Shown here: positions 35,614 to 44,402 of the stretch, in pieces | How positions within the stretch are numbered: position 1 is the stretch's first letter | How the letters are laid out: every line of letters begins with the position of its first letter | From: Alkaliphilus oremlandii OhILAs | Lineage (GTDB): Bacteria; Bacillota; Clostridia; Peptostreptococcales; Natronincolaceae | Length of the DNA stretch: 64,000 nt | Direction of reading: 5' to 3' | Assembly: GCF_000018325.1 (NCBI RefSeq) | Contig: NC_009922.1 | Coordinates: 372,001 to 436,000, forward strand | Program-made: the position numbers and the translations under genes | Notes under the pieces: generated by a model | Database searches by the model: none | Seen by the model: only the letters and a program-made list of their open reading frames with translations | Told to the model about the DNA's origin: nothing

Positions 35614-37632
35614 CTATATGTTAAATTTGTGAATGAGTTCTTGTAAAGATTGTGCCATTTCTGATAAATCTTCGCTTGCACTTGCTATTTCTTCTGCCGA
35701 TGCGGTTTGTTCTTCGATTGCAGCCGATGCTTCCTCAGTAGAAGCTGCATTTTGCTGTGCCACTGCTGAAAGCATGCTAATATTATTGGATACACGGTCA
35801 TTGCTCTGTTTCATTTTTTTGCTGGAATCATCAATCTCTCCAACCAATCGTTCGGAGTCTTTAATCGCATGGGTAATTAAGTTAAAGACATTCCCCGTTA
35901 AATCTACGCTTTGAGCTTGTTCTTCAACAATAGCGCTGGCTTCTTTCATCTTTGCAACAGCCATTTCAGCATCACCCAATAGATTGGTTACAATTTGATT
36001 GATGATTTCCGTAGAACTTCTAGATTGCTCAGCCAGCTTACGAATTTCATCTGCCACAACAGCGAAGCCTCTTCCGTGTTCCCCTGCTCTTGCTGCTTCG
36101 ATGGAAGCGTTTAAAGCGAGTAGGTTTGTCTGTTCTGCAATGCTGAGAATCAAATTGCTAGCTTCACTAATTTTTAATGAGCTGTCATTGGTTTTTAATA
36201 TGCTGTTAAATACAATATCAGAAGCCGTACTATTTTCTCTAGTTTTTGCGTTGAGCAGCTGGATAGCCTTAAGTCCAGCGCTCACATGTTCATTGATTTT
36301 GCTGAAGGCTTGCGAGAGAGAACCAGTTCGAGCTCGATTTTTTTCAATTTCTAAACTTAAGCTCTCTAAAGCTGCTGCGGCTTCCAGCGTGTTGCTGGCT
36401 TGCTCCGTTGCACCTTCTGCGATATCGATGATTGTTTGTGCAACTTCTTGAGATGCTGTTGCCGTTTGCTGCGATGTGGCTGTAAGCTCCTCGGAAGTGG
36501 CTGAAACCTGTTCCGAGGTTTCAGCTACATTTACGATCAAACCCCTAACATTTTGAGCCATGCTTTGCAATGCAACAGCCATTTGCGCAATTTCATCTTT
36601 TCTTTTTACAACAGCTTGAATGGTACCTTGATCAATGGGACTAAAGTCTAAATCAGCTTGTCGATTTACAAGCTTTGTAAGACTAAGAATTGGTTTTGTC
36701 AAAGTTCGCCCTAAAACTAATGAAATTAAAATTGAGACAACTAGTATAACTGCTAATATCAATGATAAAGTCTTAATCAAAGCATTCACGCTGGATAAAA
36801 CCTCATTTTGAGGCGCTGTGCTAACTAAGATCCAATGGGTGCCTTCGATTGCTGTATAGGCATTATACATCTCTTTATCATTAAAGTTATAGCGGCTAAG
36901 GCCGTAAGGATTTGCCAGGATTTCACCAACAGCTCTTGCCAAATCCTCTAAGGTTGGATCTGTTTTGGCATCTTCTATTGGTGTGAATTGGTTCATGACA
37001 TAATCTCTATTTGGATGGGCTACAACAATGCCATGGGTATTCAGGATATATGTATAACCGGTTTCTCCATATACGATTTGATCGATGACATCGAATAATG
37101 CATTACCATCTCTTCTTGCAATGAGGGCACCGACTACCTTGTTGTCAACCTCAATTGGAACGGCATACATTAACACTGCAGAATTCGTCACTTTACTGAT
37201 CAGCACATCGGAAACATTGGCCTCGCCATCTAAGGCTCTCTTTACGTATTCACGATCAGACAAATTCGCCGTATGATTGTCTAGGATGTAATGAGCTTCT
37301 CCTTTAAGATTGACAATTGCCATATCTAGATATCCCAACCGCTCAACATCTCCTTTGAGCGATTCCTGTTGTACTGAAAAGTCCATGGTTTGTGTACGAG
37401 CGCTATGGGCTAGTTCCTGAAGAATTAAAAGGCGATCGTCTATGACAATCTTAACCTTTTCTGCACCTAATTCGTTGATTGTAGTAAGGGATGATTCTGC
37501 TTGTTTAATCATTGAGGAACGGCTCATAAAAATTGAAGTTCCTCCGATGATGATGCAAATAAAAGCTGCAAATGCACTGATATAGAGCGTAATTTCTCTA
37601 GCGATGCTTTTATTCCTTTGATTTTTTTCCAT
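35614..37632 (-). CDS. Methyl-accepting chemotaxis protein with dCache sensor domain
   Basis: A 672-residue chemoreceptor. It has a first membrane helix near 15-38, an extracytoplasmic double-Cache sensor (MAIVNLKGEAHYILDNHTAN, YTYILNTHGIVVAHPN), a second helix near 285-310, HAMP, and the signalling hairpin with its conserved tip EQTNLLALNASIEAARAGEH. It has no C-terminal CheR-tethering pentapeptide. dCache domains mostly bind amino acids or other small metabolites. ATG at 37632 follows GGAGGTG; an in-frame upstream extension of 43 codons is non-coding in style. No ligand can be named. Confidence 0.92.
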   Translation of the reverse strand: MEKNQRNKSIAREITLYISAFAAFICIIIGGTSIFMSRSSMIKQAESSLTTINELGAEKVKIVIDDRLLILQELAHSARTQTMDFSVQQESLKGDVERLGYLDMAIVNLKGEAHYILDNHTANLSDREYVKRALDGEANVSDVLISKVTNSAVLMYAVPIEVDNKVVGALIARRDGNALFDVIDQIVYGETGYTYILNTHGIVVAHPNRDYVMNQFTPIEDAKTDPTLEDLARAVGEILANPYGLSRYNFNDKEMYNAYTAIEGTHWILVSTAPQNEVLSSVNALIKTLSLILAVILVVSILISLVLGRTLTKPILSLTKLVNRQADLDFSPIDQGTIQAVVKRKDEIAQMAVALQSMAQNVRGLIVNVAETSEQVSATSEELTATSQQTATASQEVAQTIIDIAEGATEQASNTLEAAAALESLSLEIEKNRARTGSLSQAFSKINEHVSAGLKAIQLLNAKTRENSTASDIVFNSILKTNDSSLKISEASNLILSIAEQTNLLALNASIEAARAGEHGRGFAVVADEIRKLAEQSRSSTEIINQIVTNLLGDAEMAVAKMKEASAIVEEQAQSVDLTGNVFNLITHAIKDSERLVGEIDDSSKKMKQSNDRVSNNISMLSAVAQQNAASTEEASAAIEEQTASAEEIASASEDLSEMAQSLQELIHKFNI

Positions 37633-38017
37633 TGTATATAGCACCTCCATATTGATTGTTAAAGCTAAGCTGATTGAACATAAAGGGACTCCATTACTGA
37701 TTATTTCAAAATAGTTGTAGATAAATATGGGAGCTGATAAATCAATGAGGATAGGATCCATTGATATAGGTACTCAATACGAACTATTTTATTTTAATAA
37801 GTTTTTTTTTTAACAATCTATTCTTAACCAGATTATCTCTCAAAGGGCTATTATTGTCAACACAAAAATAGACAATAGTAGACGAAATTCTACAGAGTTG
37901 TAGAAGCTATCCATCGGCGTTATTGAATTATTTGAAGAAGGGAGAAGGATTTATTCAATAGAAACAGAATTTTAAGAGCATACCTTTATTTTAAATTTTT
38001 GGATTGGGGGGAATGGA
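37633..38017. promoter_or_regulatory. Divergent intergenic region with a palindromic operator candidate
   Basis: The gap between the chemoreceptor and the metallohydrolase contains a perfect 7-4-7 palindrome, TTCTACAGAGTTGTAGAA (37888-37905), about 110 bases before the metallohydrolase start. The inner TACA/TGTA halves recall BlaI/CopY-type sites but with a wider spacer. I see no gene in the rest. Confidence 0.4.
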
Positions 38018-38707
38018 ATGAATATTATTGTTTTAAACATTGAATTTAAATTTGCTCATATAGAAGATACGATTCATCCTGTAATTTTACAAGATGATAA
38101 GGAAATGATTTTAGTGGATTGTGGATATACAGGATTTATGCCCATGATAGAAGAAGCCATGGCGGCAGAGAATCTGGACTGCAATCAACTGACTAAGATC
38201 ATCATTACGCACCATGACCACGATCACATGGGTGCCCTTGCAGATTTCAAAAAGAAATATCCTCAGATCCGAGTCGTTGCAAGTGAAATTGAAGCTCCAT
38301 ATATCGAGGGAAAAAAGAAATCATTACGGTTAGAGCAAGCAGAAGCACTTCAACATACTTTAAGCCATGAAGAAAAGCCATTTGGAGAAGCCTTCTGCAA
38401 AGTTTTAAGGGCTGTGGAGCCTGTAAAAGTAGACCAGGTCGTAAAGGATGGGGAAGCTATGGATTGGTGTGGTGGCTGTGTGGTTATCAGTACACCGGGA
38501 CATACACCGGGACATCTCTCTATATATTTGAAGGAAGAGAAAACTATAATAACTGGTGATGCTGCCGTATTGGAGAATAATGAACTAGTGATTGCAAATC
38601 CTAAGTTTACGATGGATATAGAGCAAGCCCATAAGTCTATGTCAAAAATACTAGATTACGATGCAAACACATACATATGCTATCATGGCGGAATATTTAA
38701 GAGATAA
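38018..38707 (+). CDS. Metallo-beta-lactamase-fold hydrolase
   Basis: A 229-residue zinc hydrolase. The signature THHDHDHMGAL near residue 65 (pattern HxHxDH), VISTPGHTPGHLSIYL near 160, TGDAAVLENNEL and a closing CYHGG give the full metal set. The fold covers glyoxalase II-like, lactonase and beta-lactamase activities, so the substrate is open. ATG follows a GGGGGGAA site. A palindromic operator candidate lies upstream. Confidence 0.87.
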   Translation: MNIIVLNIEFKFAHIEDTIHPVILQDDKEMILVDCGYTGFMPMIEEAMAAENLDCNQLTKIIITHHDHDHMGALADFKKKYPQIRVVASEIEAPYIEGKKKSLRLEQAEALQHTLSHEEKPFGEAFCKVLRAVEPVKVDQVVKDGEAMDWCGGCVVISTPGHTPGHLSIYLKEEKTIITGDAAVLENNELVIANPKFTMDIEQAHKSMSKILDYDANTYICYHGGIFKR

Positions 38708-38778
38708 GAGGGAGTAGGAGAATGGGATGAAGAAGTTTATATAAAAAATTTCGAGCGTTTATTTAAGGGAGATAAAAG

Positions 38779-39357
38779 ATGGCGCATAAATTTATAGATA
38801 TTGAATATTTATTGCAAGGGAATCCAAAGCAGAAAATGGCTTATGATGTAATAAAAAAGTTGAAGGTTATGGAGATTCTTAAAAAGCATGGACCCATACT
38901 GGCTGGAACCATACCCATTGATATTGACATCGACAGTAGTGATTTAGATATTATTTGCGAAGTACACCATCCGGAAGAGTTTATCCATAGGTTGAACAGC
39001 GAGTTTGGGGATTTATTGAACTTTTCTCTGGAAACCCTGTGGATAGATGGAAAAATTACGGTCCTATGCAGTTTTGTAGCAGATGGATTGACCTTGGAGA
39101 TATTTGGTCAGCCAACAAAAAGTATGGATCAAAATGCCTATCGACATATGGTGGTGGAAAATCGAATATTAGAGATTCTTGGAAATACAGCAAAGGAGGA
39201 AATTAGAGGTTTAAAAAGAGAAGGGTATAAAACGGAACCAGCCTTTGGAGTTTATTTAAATATTGTGGAAAACCCCTACGAGTTTTTACTGTCTATGTAT
39301 GACTGGGATTACAATCAATTCCTAGAATATCTTAAGGATCGAAGGGTATCTATATAA
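38779..39357 (+). CDS. DUF4269 nucleotidyltransferase-like protein
   Basis: A 192-residue protein of the DUF4269 group, with a nucleotidyltransferase-like core: ILAGTIPIDIDIDSSDLDII (acidic pair in SSDLDI) followed by GKITVLCSFVADGLTLEIFG. No reaction has been established for the group to my knowledge. AAGGGAG precedes the ATG. It is probably co-transcribed with the metallohydrolase 70 bases upstream. Confidence 0.78.
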   Translation: MAHKFIDIEYLLQGNPKQKMAYDVIKKLKVMEILKKHGPILAGTIPIDIDIDSSDLDIICEVHHPEEFIHRLNSEFGDLLNFSLETLWIDGKITVLCSFVADGLTLEIFGQPTKSMDQNAYRHMVVENRILEILGNTAKEEIRGLKREGYKTEPAFGVYLNIVENPYEFLLSMYDWDYNQFLEYLKDRRVSI

Positions 39358-39433
39358 GATAAACGTTTCATAATTACTATAGAAGATCATTTTGAATTGT
39401 AAATCCTAAGATAACAAAGAAGGAGGAAGAAAT

Positions 39434-39760
39434 ATGAGCAAATATATTTTTAATGTAAGTGTCAGTCCAGTTGAAGCCATGGAGATCGTTAAAGATAGAC
39501 AGAGTGCAGACTTAGTACATGAGGAGCTACTGGATCTGGGAGATGGGCGCTATGTAGCCACATTGATCTATGAAAAGTATTATTTTAGAGCAAATAACCG
39601 GGCGGCTTTAATCGTGATTATGGACAATGTTCATGGGACTACCAGTATTCGTTCTATATCCACTGGTAGCTCTGAGGGATTCTTTTTTAACTTCGATTGG
39701 GGAGCAGCAGATGATTTTGCAGGTAGTGTTGAAAGGATTTTTAAAGACTTTATGATTTAG
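39434..39760 (+). CDS. Small conserved protein, DUF6054-like
   Basis: A 108-residue protein (VSPVEAMEIVKDRQSADLVH, then YFRANNRAALIVIMDN and FDWGAADDFAGSVE) matching the size and pattern of DUF6054 proteins. Function unknown. It has a good AGGAGGAAG ribosome site and lies 23 bases before the GIY-YIG gene. Confidence 0.7.
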   Translation: MSKYIFNVSVSPVEAMEIVKDRQSADLVHEELLDLGDGRYVATLIYEKYYFRANNRAALIVIMDNVHGTTSIRSISTGSSEGFFFNFDWGAADDFAGSVERIFKDFMI

Positions 39761-39783
39761 ATCGGAACGGAGCGCAATGAACC

Positions 39784-40800
39784 TTGAAGAATGTACATCA
39801 AAACCTAAAAGAAAAAATAGATCATATGCCACTAAAGCCAGGGATTTATCAGATGAAGGATATAGAGGGGAATATCATTTACGTTGGCAAAAGTAAAAGT
39901 CTGAGATCCAGAGTAAGGTCCTACTTTTATGGAGAGCATGAATCGGAAAAAATCAATCGAATGGTGTTTCATATAGAGGATATCCATTACATCGTAACGG
40001 ATACTCATTTAGAAGCTCAAATATTGGAATGTGCCTTAATTAAAAAACTTCAGCCCATATACAATCAACAATTTAAAAACGATCAAAGATATATGTATCT
40101 CAAAATAGAGGCGTATAACCGATTCAAGCCTTTGTCTGCCGTATATGAAAAGGAGGGACATTATTGTCTAGGGCCTTTTCGAAATAAAAATGTATTATTT
40201 GATACTGTCCAATTTTTTCAAAACATATATCCCTTATGCAAAAATGATCATGGCTATGAATTTATCTATAAAATATTTCCTGAATCCATAGAAAAAGAGG
40301 GCTTTGAAATCAATCGAAATTCTTTGATCGAAATATTCTCTAATAAAGACTGTATGGAAGGATTCATAACAGAATTACAAACTCAAATGAATGGGTTCGC
40401 ATTGGAGCTAAGATTTGAAATGGCAACAATGTATCGGGATATGATACATCATATGAATTATCTATACCACAATATCCATTGGTCCAAGGAAGCAGAAAAC
40501 AGAAAATTGCTACTGGGCGAGAAAATCCATCATGGCTATAAGCTTTTTTATATTTCAGGAGATCGAATTCTATTGAAGGAAAAGCTTGAAGCACCAACCT
40601 GCCAATCTGTAGAACAATTTTTAGAAAGGGCTCAAGATGTAGAAATAAAAAATGGGCCCATTGCAAATGAAAAAAGAAACTTAGATTTTAAAAAAATCAT
40701 TCAAAGTGAAATCAAGGATCAAAGTCAAAAGGTCTTGTTATTTTTAGATGAGGAATATGACCTAGCCGGGTTCGTACAACTGCTATATAATTTAGAATAG
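39784..40800 (+). CDS. GIY-YIG nuclease-domain protein, UvrC-N/Cho-like
   Basis: A 338-residue protein with an N-terminal GIY-YIG domain as in UvrC (KPGIYQMKDIEGNIIYVGKS, SLRSRVRSYF, then HLEAQILECALIKKLQPIYN) and a long helical C-terminal part that contains a region resembling the UVR motif. It lacks the UvrC RNase H-like and HhH domains, so it is a stand-alone incision-type nuclease like E. coli Cho. TTG start, with GGAG 11 bases upstream. A DNA-repair role is inferred. Confidence 0.82.
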   Translation: MKNVHQNLKEKIDHMPLKPGIYQMKDIEGNIIYVGKSKSLRSRVRSYFYGEHESEKINRMVFHIEDIHYIVTDTHLEAQILECALIKKLQPIYNQQFKNDQRYMYLKIEAYNRFKPLSAVYEKEGHYCLGPFRNKNVLFDTVQFFQNIYPLCKNDHGYEFIYKIFPESIEKEGFEINRNSLIEIFSNKDCMEGFITELQTQMNGFALELRFEMATMYRDMIHHMNYLYHNIHWSKEAENRKLLLGEKIHHGYKLFYISGDRILLKEKLEAPTCQSVEQFLERAQDVEIKNGPIANEKRNLDFKKIIQSEIKDQSQKVLLFLDEEYDLAGFVQLLYNLE

Positions 40801-40825
40801 AGGATATAGAAAGGAAGAGATTGCG

Positions 40826-41884
40826 ATGCATAAAGCTTTTACCCCTTATAAAATTAAAGACCTAGAGATAAAGAATCGAATGGTATTGCCGCCTATGGTT
40901 GCTTTCACATTTGCGGGAGAGGATAATTTCGTTTCGGAAAAAAATATTGATCATTACGCGTCTATTGCCAAAGGTGGTGCAGGATTAATCATTGTAGAAG
41001 CAACCTGTGTCAGCAAGGATGGCAGACTATCGGAAGATCAACTGGGAATCTGGTCCGACGATTTCATCCCTGGGCTCCGGAAGATTACAGAGGCATGTCA
41101 TCAGCATGATGCTAAGGTGTTTATACAGCTGCACCATGCAGGATTAAGAGCTTCAAAGAAGATTAAAGAAGACACCGTCACATCATGGAACTACGATAAT
41201 GGAAAGGTTTCAGCGAGAGCGCTGACCAAGGAAGAAATCCATGGCATAGAGAAGGATTTTATCGATGCTGCCATCAGAGCTGAAAAAGCTGGATTCGACG
41301 GAATCGAGCTTCATGGGGCTCATTCCTATCTGTTGACACAGTTCTTTTCCAGTAAGGTGAACCAAAGAACCGATGAATACGGTGGCAGTCTTGAAAATGG
41401 AATGAGAATGGCTACAGAGATTTTTAAAGGCATCAAAGAAAAGGTACAGGATGACTTTGTCATTGGTATTCGAATGGGTAGCAATGAAAACGATCTACAG
41501 ACCAGTATAGAGATGGCGAAGAAATTTGAAGCATTGGGCATGGATTATCTTCATATTTCTACAGGTTTTGATAATACGCCAATAGAGACAGAACTGCCAG
41601 AAGATTTTCCTTGTAATTGGATTGTATACGGTGCCACTAAGATAAAGGAAGCGGTGAATATTCCTGTAGTTGCAGTAAATTCAATTAAAACTGCTGAACA
41701 TATTCAATATCTAGTGGATGGTGATCTGGTGGATTTCGTTGCCATAGGGAGAGCCCAGCTTGCAGATTACAATTTCGTCAAGCATTTGCAGGAGGGCAAT
41801 GGCATTATCAGCTGTTTGGAATGTAATCCTTGCCAATGGTTTACGAATGGAGAGAACTGTCCGAGACATAAAATAATTAATTGA
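40826..41884 (+). CDS. Old-yellow-enzyme-type flavin oxidoreductase with C-terminal cysteine motif
   Basis: A 352-residue TIM-barrel FMN oxidoreductase (NRMVLPPMVAFTFAGEDNF, the catalytic-region QLHHAGLRAS, ELHGAHSYLLTQFFSSKVNQ and DEYGGSLENGMRM). The C-terminus ends CLECNPCQWFTNGENCPRHK, the [4Fe-4S]-type cysteine set found in 2,4-dienoyl-CoA reductase and related enzymes, but the following FAD/NAD domain of those enzymes is missing. It likely reduces an activated C=C bond in the cytosol; the electron donor may be a separate protein. GAAAGGAAG precedes the ATG. Confidence 0.87.
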   Translation: MHKAFTPYKIKDLEIKNRMVLPPMVAFTFAGEDNFVSEKNIDHYASIAKGGAGLIIVEATCVSKDGRLSEDQLGIWSDDFIPGLRKITEACHQHDAKVFIQLHHAGLRASKKIKEDTVTSWNYDNGKVSARALTKEEIHGIEKDFIDAAIRAEKAGFDGIELHGAHSYLLTQFFSSKVNQRTDEYGGSLENGMRMATEIFKGIKEKVQDDFVIGIRMGSNENDLQTSIEMAKKFEALGMDYLHISTGFDNTPIETELPEDFPCNWIVYGATKIKEAVNIPVVAVNSIKTAEHIQYLVDGDLVDFVAIGRAQLADYNFVKHLQEGNGIISCLECNPCQWFTNGENCPRHKIIN

Positions 41885-41893
41885 CAATAAATA

Positions 41894-41938
41894 AAAGATA
41901 CCTTTAAAGCAAAACACGCTGTAAAGGTATCTTTTTAT
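41894..41938. terminator. Rho-independent terminator, bidirectional
   Basis: AAAGATACCTTTA (41894-41906) pairs perfectly with TAAAGGTATCTTT (41922-41934). It separates the flavoenzyme gene from a convergent small membrane protein gene. Confidence 0.88.
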
Positions 41939-41947
41939 GTTTATAAA

Positions 41948-42181
41948 TCACTCTAACTCTAGGAAAGGTTTCTCTTCTTGGCGATTTCCTTTATATATAA
42001 AGAATAAACTGAATACTTGTGTTAAGGCCAGTACTAAAAACAATAAAACAAAAGTAGCCAGCATCAAATTACTTGAAGAAAATCTAGTTTTAAGAGCTAA
42101 AAATATAAGTAGTGAAAAAACAGATGTCTTAAAAAAACAAATAAGTTTTAAATAAACTATTTCTTTTCTTTCATGAATCAT
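41948..42181 (-). CDS. Small two-helix membrane protein
   Basis: A 77-residue protein with two membrane helices (about 11-29 and 38-62) and charged ends. AGGTGA lies 7 bases before its ATG on the minus strand, which favours it over the overlapping plus-strand ORF. No family recognised. Confidence 0.5.
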   Translation of the reverse strand: MIHERKEIVYLKLICFFKTSVFSLLIFLALKTRFSSSNLMLATFVLLFLVLALTQVFSLFFIYKGNRQEEKPFLELE

Positions 42182-42312
42182 TCCGCATCACCTGCACTTT
42201 CTGTTAAAAATTTATCTATCTGACACAAAGAATTATACAACAGTATCTAGAATGAAGAAAGACATTTTATAATAAGGTTTTGTAATATCTAAGCAAAAAA
42301 ATTTACTTATTA

Positions 42313-42351
42313 AAAAAAACACAGAAACATTTTGTATTTCTGTGTTTTTTA
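42313..42351 (-). terminator. Terminator of the cyclase-family gene
   Basis: AAAAACACAGAAA (42315-42327) pairs with TTTCTGTGTTTTT (42337-42349); the T run on the minus strand is long. Confidence 0.82.
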
Positions 42352-42423
42352 ATGCTGTTTAATATTTTGAGAATAAAGTATTTTAAAAAATAGAGAAACA
42401 TAATTCATTAGATATATGAGGAT

Positions 42424-43116
42424 TTATTCCTCTAGTAGTGCTACAGCTCTTATAGGGGACCCTGATCCGTCACGAATTTTAAGCGGCAGTCCAAAATATA
42501 AAAATCTTTGATTGACCAACTGATCTAAATTGCATAGATTTTCTGTATTAGTAATATCATATTCTCCGCAGATCAAATGTCCTGAAAAATCTAAGTCCTC
42601 TGGATGATCAATTGCAGGGGCGTCGACGCCAATATTGACAACACCTTTCTCTGCCAGCCATTTTGCGCCATCGTAGCTCAGTCCTGTGTAGGTGGTTTGC
42701 CATCTGTCCGTTCCAAAGCTCCGCTCATAGTGACCCGTATAAAGAAGGATAATATCTCCCCGTTGAAGCTCTTGCTTAGATTTTGCTACTGCTGCCTCTA
42801 GGTCCTTGGGCTCTATTCTTCTTGTCGGAGGAATATGGGATACATCGATACAGATTGCACTACCCCAGAAATAGTTTAAGGGCATTTTATCTATGGTTGC
42901 GCCGGAAGGCTTGTACTCCCATACGGCATCACAATGGGTTCCGCCGTGCTCGCTGATGAGCAGATTTCTAGCAGAAAAGCCCAGCTTTTTACTGCCCGTT
43001 GCTACCATGTTCTCTTCGTGGGTCATATTCGTCATGATAAATGTCGGTTGATGCATTGGAAAAACTGACATTCCTTGAAAAATTTCCTGTGATAAATCGA
43101 TTAAACGCAACGCCAT
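42424..43116 (-). CDS. Cyclase-family metal hydrolase, candidate 4-imidazolone hydrolase
   Basis: A 230-residue enzyme of the cyclase/kynurenine-formamidase family (PF04199). The metal motif SEHGGTHCDAVWEY lies near residue 55 and the second His/Glu set around DAPAIDHPED and SGHLICGEYDITN. Known members hydrolyse amides and, in isatin hydrolase, open a cyclic lactam. It faces ftcD across a 354-base divergent promoter region and is the only cluster gene on minus. Since FtcD would consume formiminoglycine, opening the 4-imidazolone ring to make formiminoglycine is an attractive role. Family is clear; the substrate is inference. AAGGAGAAAT precedes the ATG. Confidence 0.82.
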   Translation of the reverse strand: MALRLIDLSQEIFQGMSVFPMHQPTFIMTNMTHEENMVATGSKKLGFSARNLLISEHGGTHCDAVWEYKPSGATIDKMPLNYFWGSAICIDVSHIPPTRRIEPKDLEAAVAKSKQELQRGDIILLYTGHYERSFGTDRWQTTYTGLSYDGAKWLAEKGVVNIGVDAPAIDHPEDLDFSGHLICGEYDITNTENLCNLDQLVNQRFLYFGLPLKIRDGSGSPIRAVALLEE

Positions 43117-43470
43117 GGTTATTTCTCCTTTCTAATTCCGTGATCTCGTACAAGGGTGTTACATAAATTATATTTGTAGTTAATTAAAAATAGAATCGTA
43201 GAATATATACAAAAATTGAGTGATTTAATTTTCTAATTTATCAAACTATTTGTAGAGTTTATCCGAAGGAGAATGAAAAAAATTCTTGAAATAAAATGAT
43301 TGAAGTTAGAAAATTTAGAATTAATTTAAAGTTCTTGCTGATAAATAACTATTATAATTAAGCTTTTTTAGAATATTCATATGGTATATGAAAGGTTCTC
43401 TCTATGAGGACTTTCCTATAAATATAAGCCACGAGATAGAACTCAAAATGGAACCAAAGGGGGCATTCAA
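43117..43470. promoter_or_regulatory. Divergent control region of the purine cluster with a structured leader
   Basis: No gene in these 354 AT-rich bases. TATAAT at 43353-43358 is a plausible -10 element toward ftcD, though its -35 is poor. The leader after it can fold: GTTCT-C-TCT (43395-43403) pairs with AGA-T-AGAAC (43434-43442), enclosing AGGA/TCCT (43407-43417). I see no match to a purine, THF or other known riboswitch core. Confidence 0.4.
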
Positions 43471-44379
43471 ATGTCGGATGAGAAAAAATATGTTTTGGCA
43501 GTACCAAATTTCAGTGATGGAAGAAGAATGGAGGTAATCGAAGCAATCGTTAAAGAACTTCAAAATGTGGAAGGTGTAAAACTTGTAAGCTATGAGCCAG
43601 AGCACGATTTTAACAGAACAGTGGTGACTGTAATCGGAGAACCAGAGCCTCTGAAGGAAGCGCTACTGAACATGGCAGGAAAAAGCTATGAGCTGATCAA
43701 TATGGAGGAGCAGAAGGGAACCCATCCTAGAATCGGGGCACAGGATACCATTCCATTATTTCCTTTTAAAAACATAACCATAGAAGAATGTAAAGAAATG
43801 GCGGAAGCCATCGGGAAAGAGGTCTATGAGCGATACCATGTACCGGTATATTTTTCCGGTCTCAATGCACGATGTGAAGAAAGAAAAGCACTATCCTTTA
43901 TTAGAAAAGGTCAGTACGAAGGATTGAAGGAAGTGGCTCATTTAGACGAAAGAAAACCAGATATTGGACCTGCGGCATTGCATCCAACGGCAGGGGCTAC
44001 CATTGTTAGTGCAGACTACGAAGGATTAACAGCATACAATGTTTTCTTAGCGACGGAGGACCTTGAGATTGCAAAGCAGATTGCCAAGGGGGTCAGAGGA
44101 CCTAGTGGTGGCTTTTCTACAGTAAGAGCAGTGGGGATTAAGTTTCCAGAGAGAACTGGTGTCGTAGTTTCCATGAATATGTTTGACTGTGCAAATACGC
44201 CTTTATATAGAGCATTTAATTTTGTGAAAAATGAGGCCGCTCGATACGGGGTGGCTGTTACTGGCTCTGAATTAGTTGGCCCTGTGAAGCTGGATTACCT
44301 GCTGAACTCGCTGGAATATTATCTGGGTTTAGAAAACTTCAGAAAAGATCAAATACTGGAAAATCATTTAATCCAATAG
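43471..44379 (+). CDS. ftcD: Formiminotransferase (FtcD N-domain type), candidate formiminoglycine:THF enzyme
   Basis: A 302-residue formiminotransferase without the cyclodeaminase half. Typical segments are VPNFSDGRRMEVIEAI at the start, GTHPRIGAQDTIPLFPF with the catalytic-region His near residue 86, and RGPSGGFSTVRAVGIKF. The family moves a formimino group to tetrahydrofolate, from formiminoglutamate in histidine breakdown or formiminoglycine in clostridial purine fermentation. With no hut genes and a purine cluster downstream, formiminoglycine is the better guess. AAAGGGGGC precedes the ATG. First gene of the plus-strand cluster. Confidence 0.9.
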   Translation: MSDEKKYVLAVPNFSDGRRMEVIEAIVKELQNVEGVKLVSYEPEHDFNRTVVTVIGEPEPLKEALLNMAGKSYELINMEEQKGTHPRIGAQDTIPLFPFKNITIEECKEMAEAIGKEVYERYHVPVYFSGLNARCEERKALSFIRKGQYEGLKEVAHLDERKPDIGPAALHPTAGATIVSADYEGLTAYNVFLATEDLEIAKQIAKGVRGPSGGFSTVRAVGIKFPERTGVVVSMNMFDCANTPLYRAFNFVKNEAARYGVAVTGSELVGPVKLDYLLNSLEYYLGLENFRKDQILENHLIQ

Positions 44380-44402
44380 AAAAAATAAAAGGGGGCTGTA
44401 CA

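Noticed and set aside
35633..36451. Two plus-strand ORFs opposite the chemoreceptor signalling domain
   Set aside because: They are shadows of the heptad-rich coding strand (Ser/Ala/Leu-rich products), with no ribosome site or domain.
41937..42155. Plus-strand ORF of 72 codons in the gap after the flavoenzyme gene
   Set aside because: No ribosome site and basic low-complexity product; the opposite strand codes for a two-helix membrane protein with a good ribosome site.
43117..43470. Purine or tetrahydrofolate riboswitch upstream of the purine cluster
   Set aside because: I looked for the conserved cores of both classes and found none; only a simple stem is supported.
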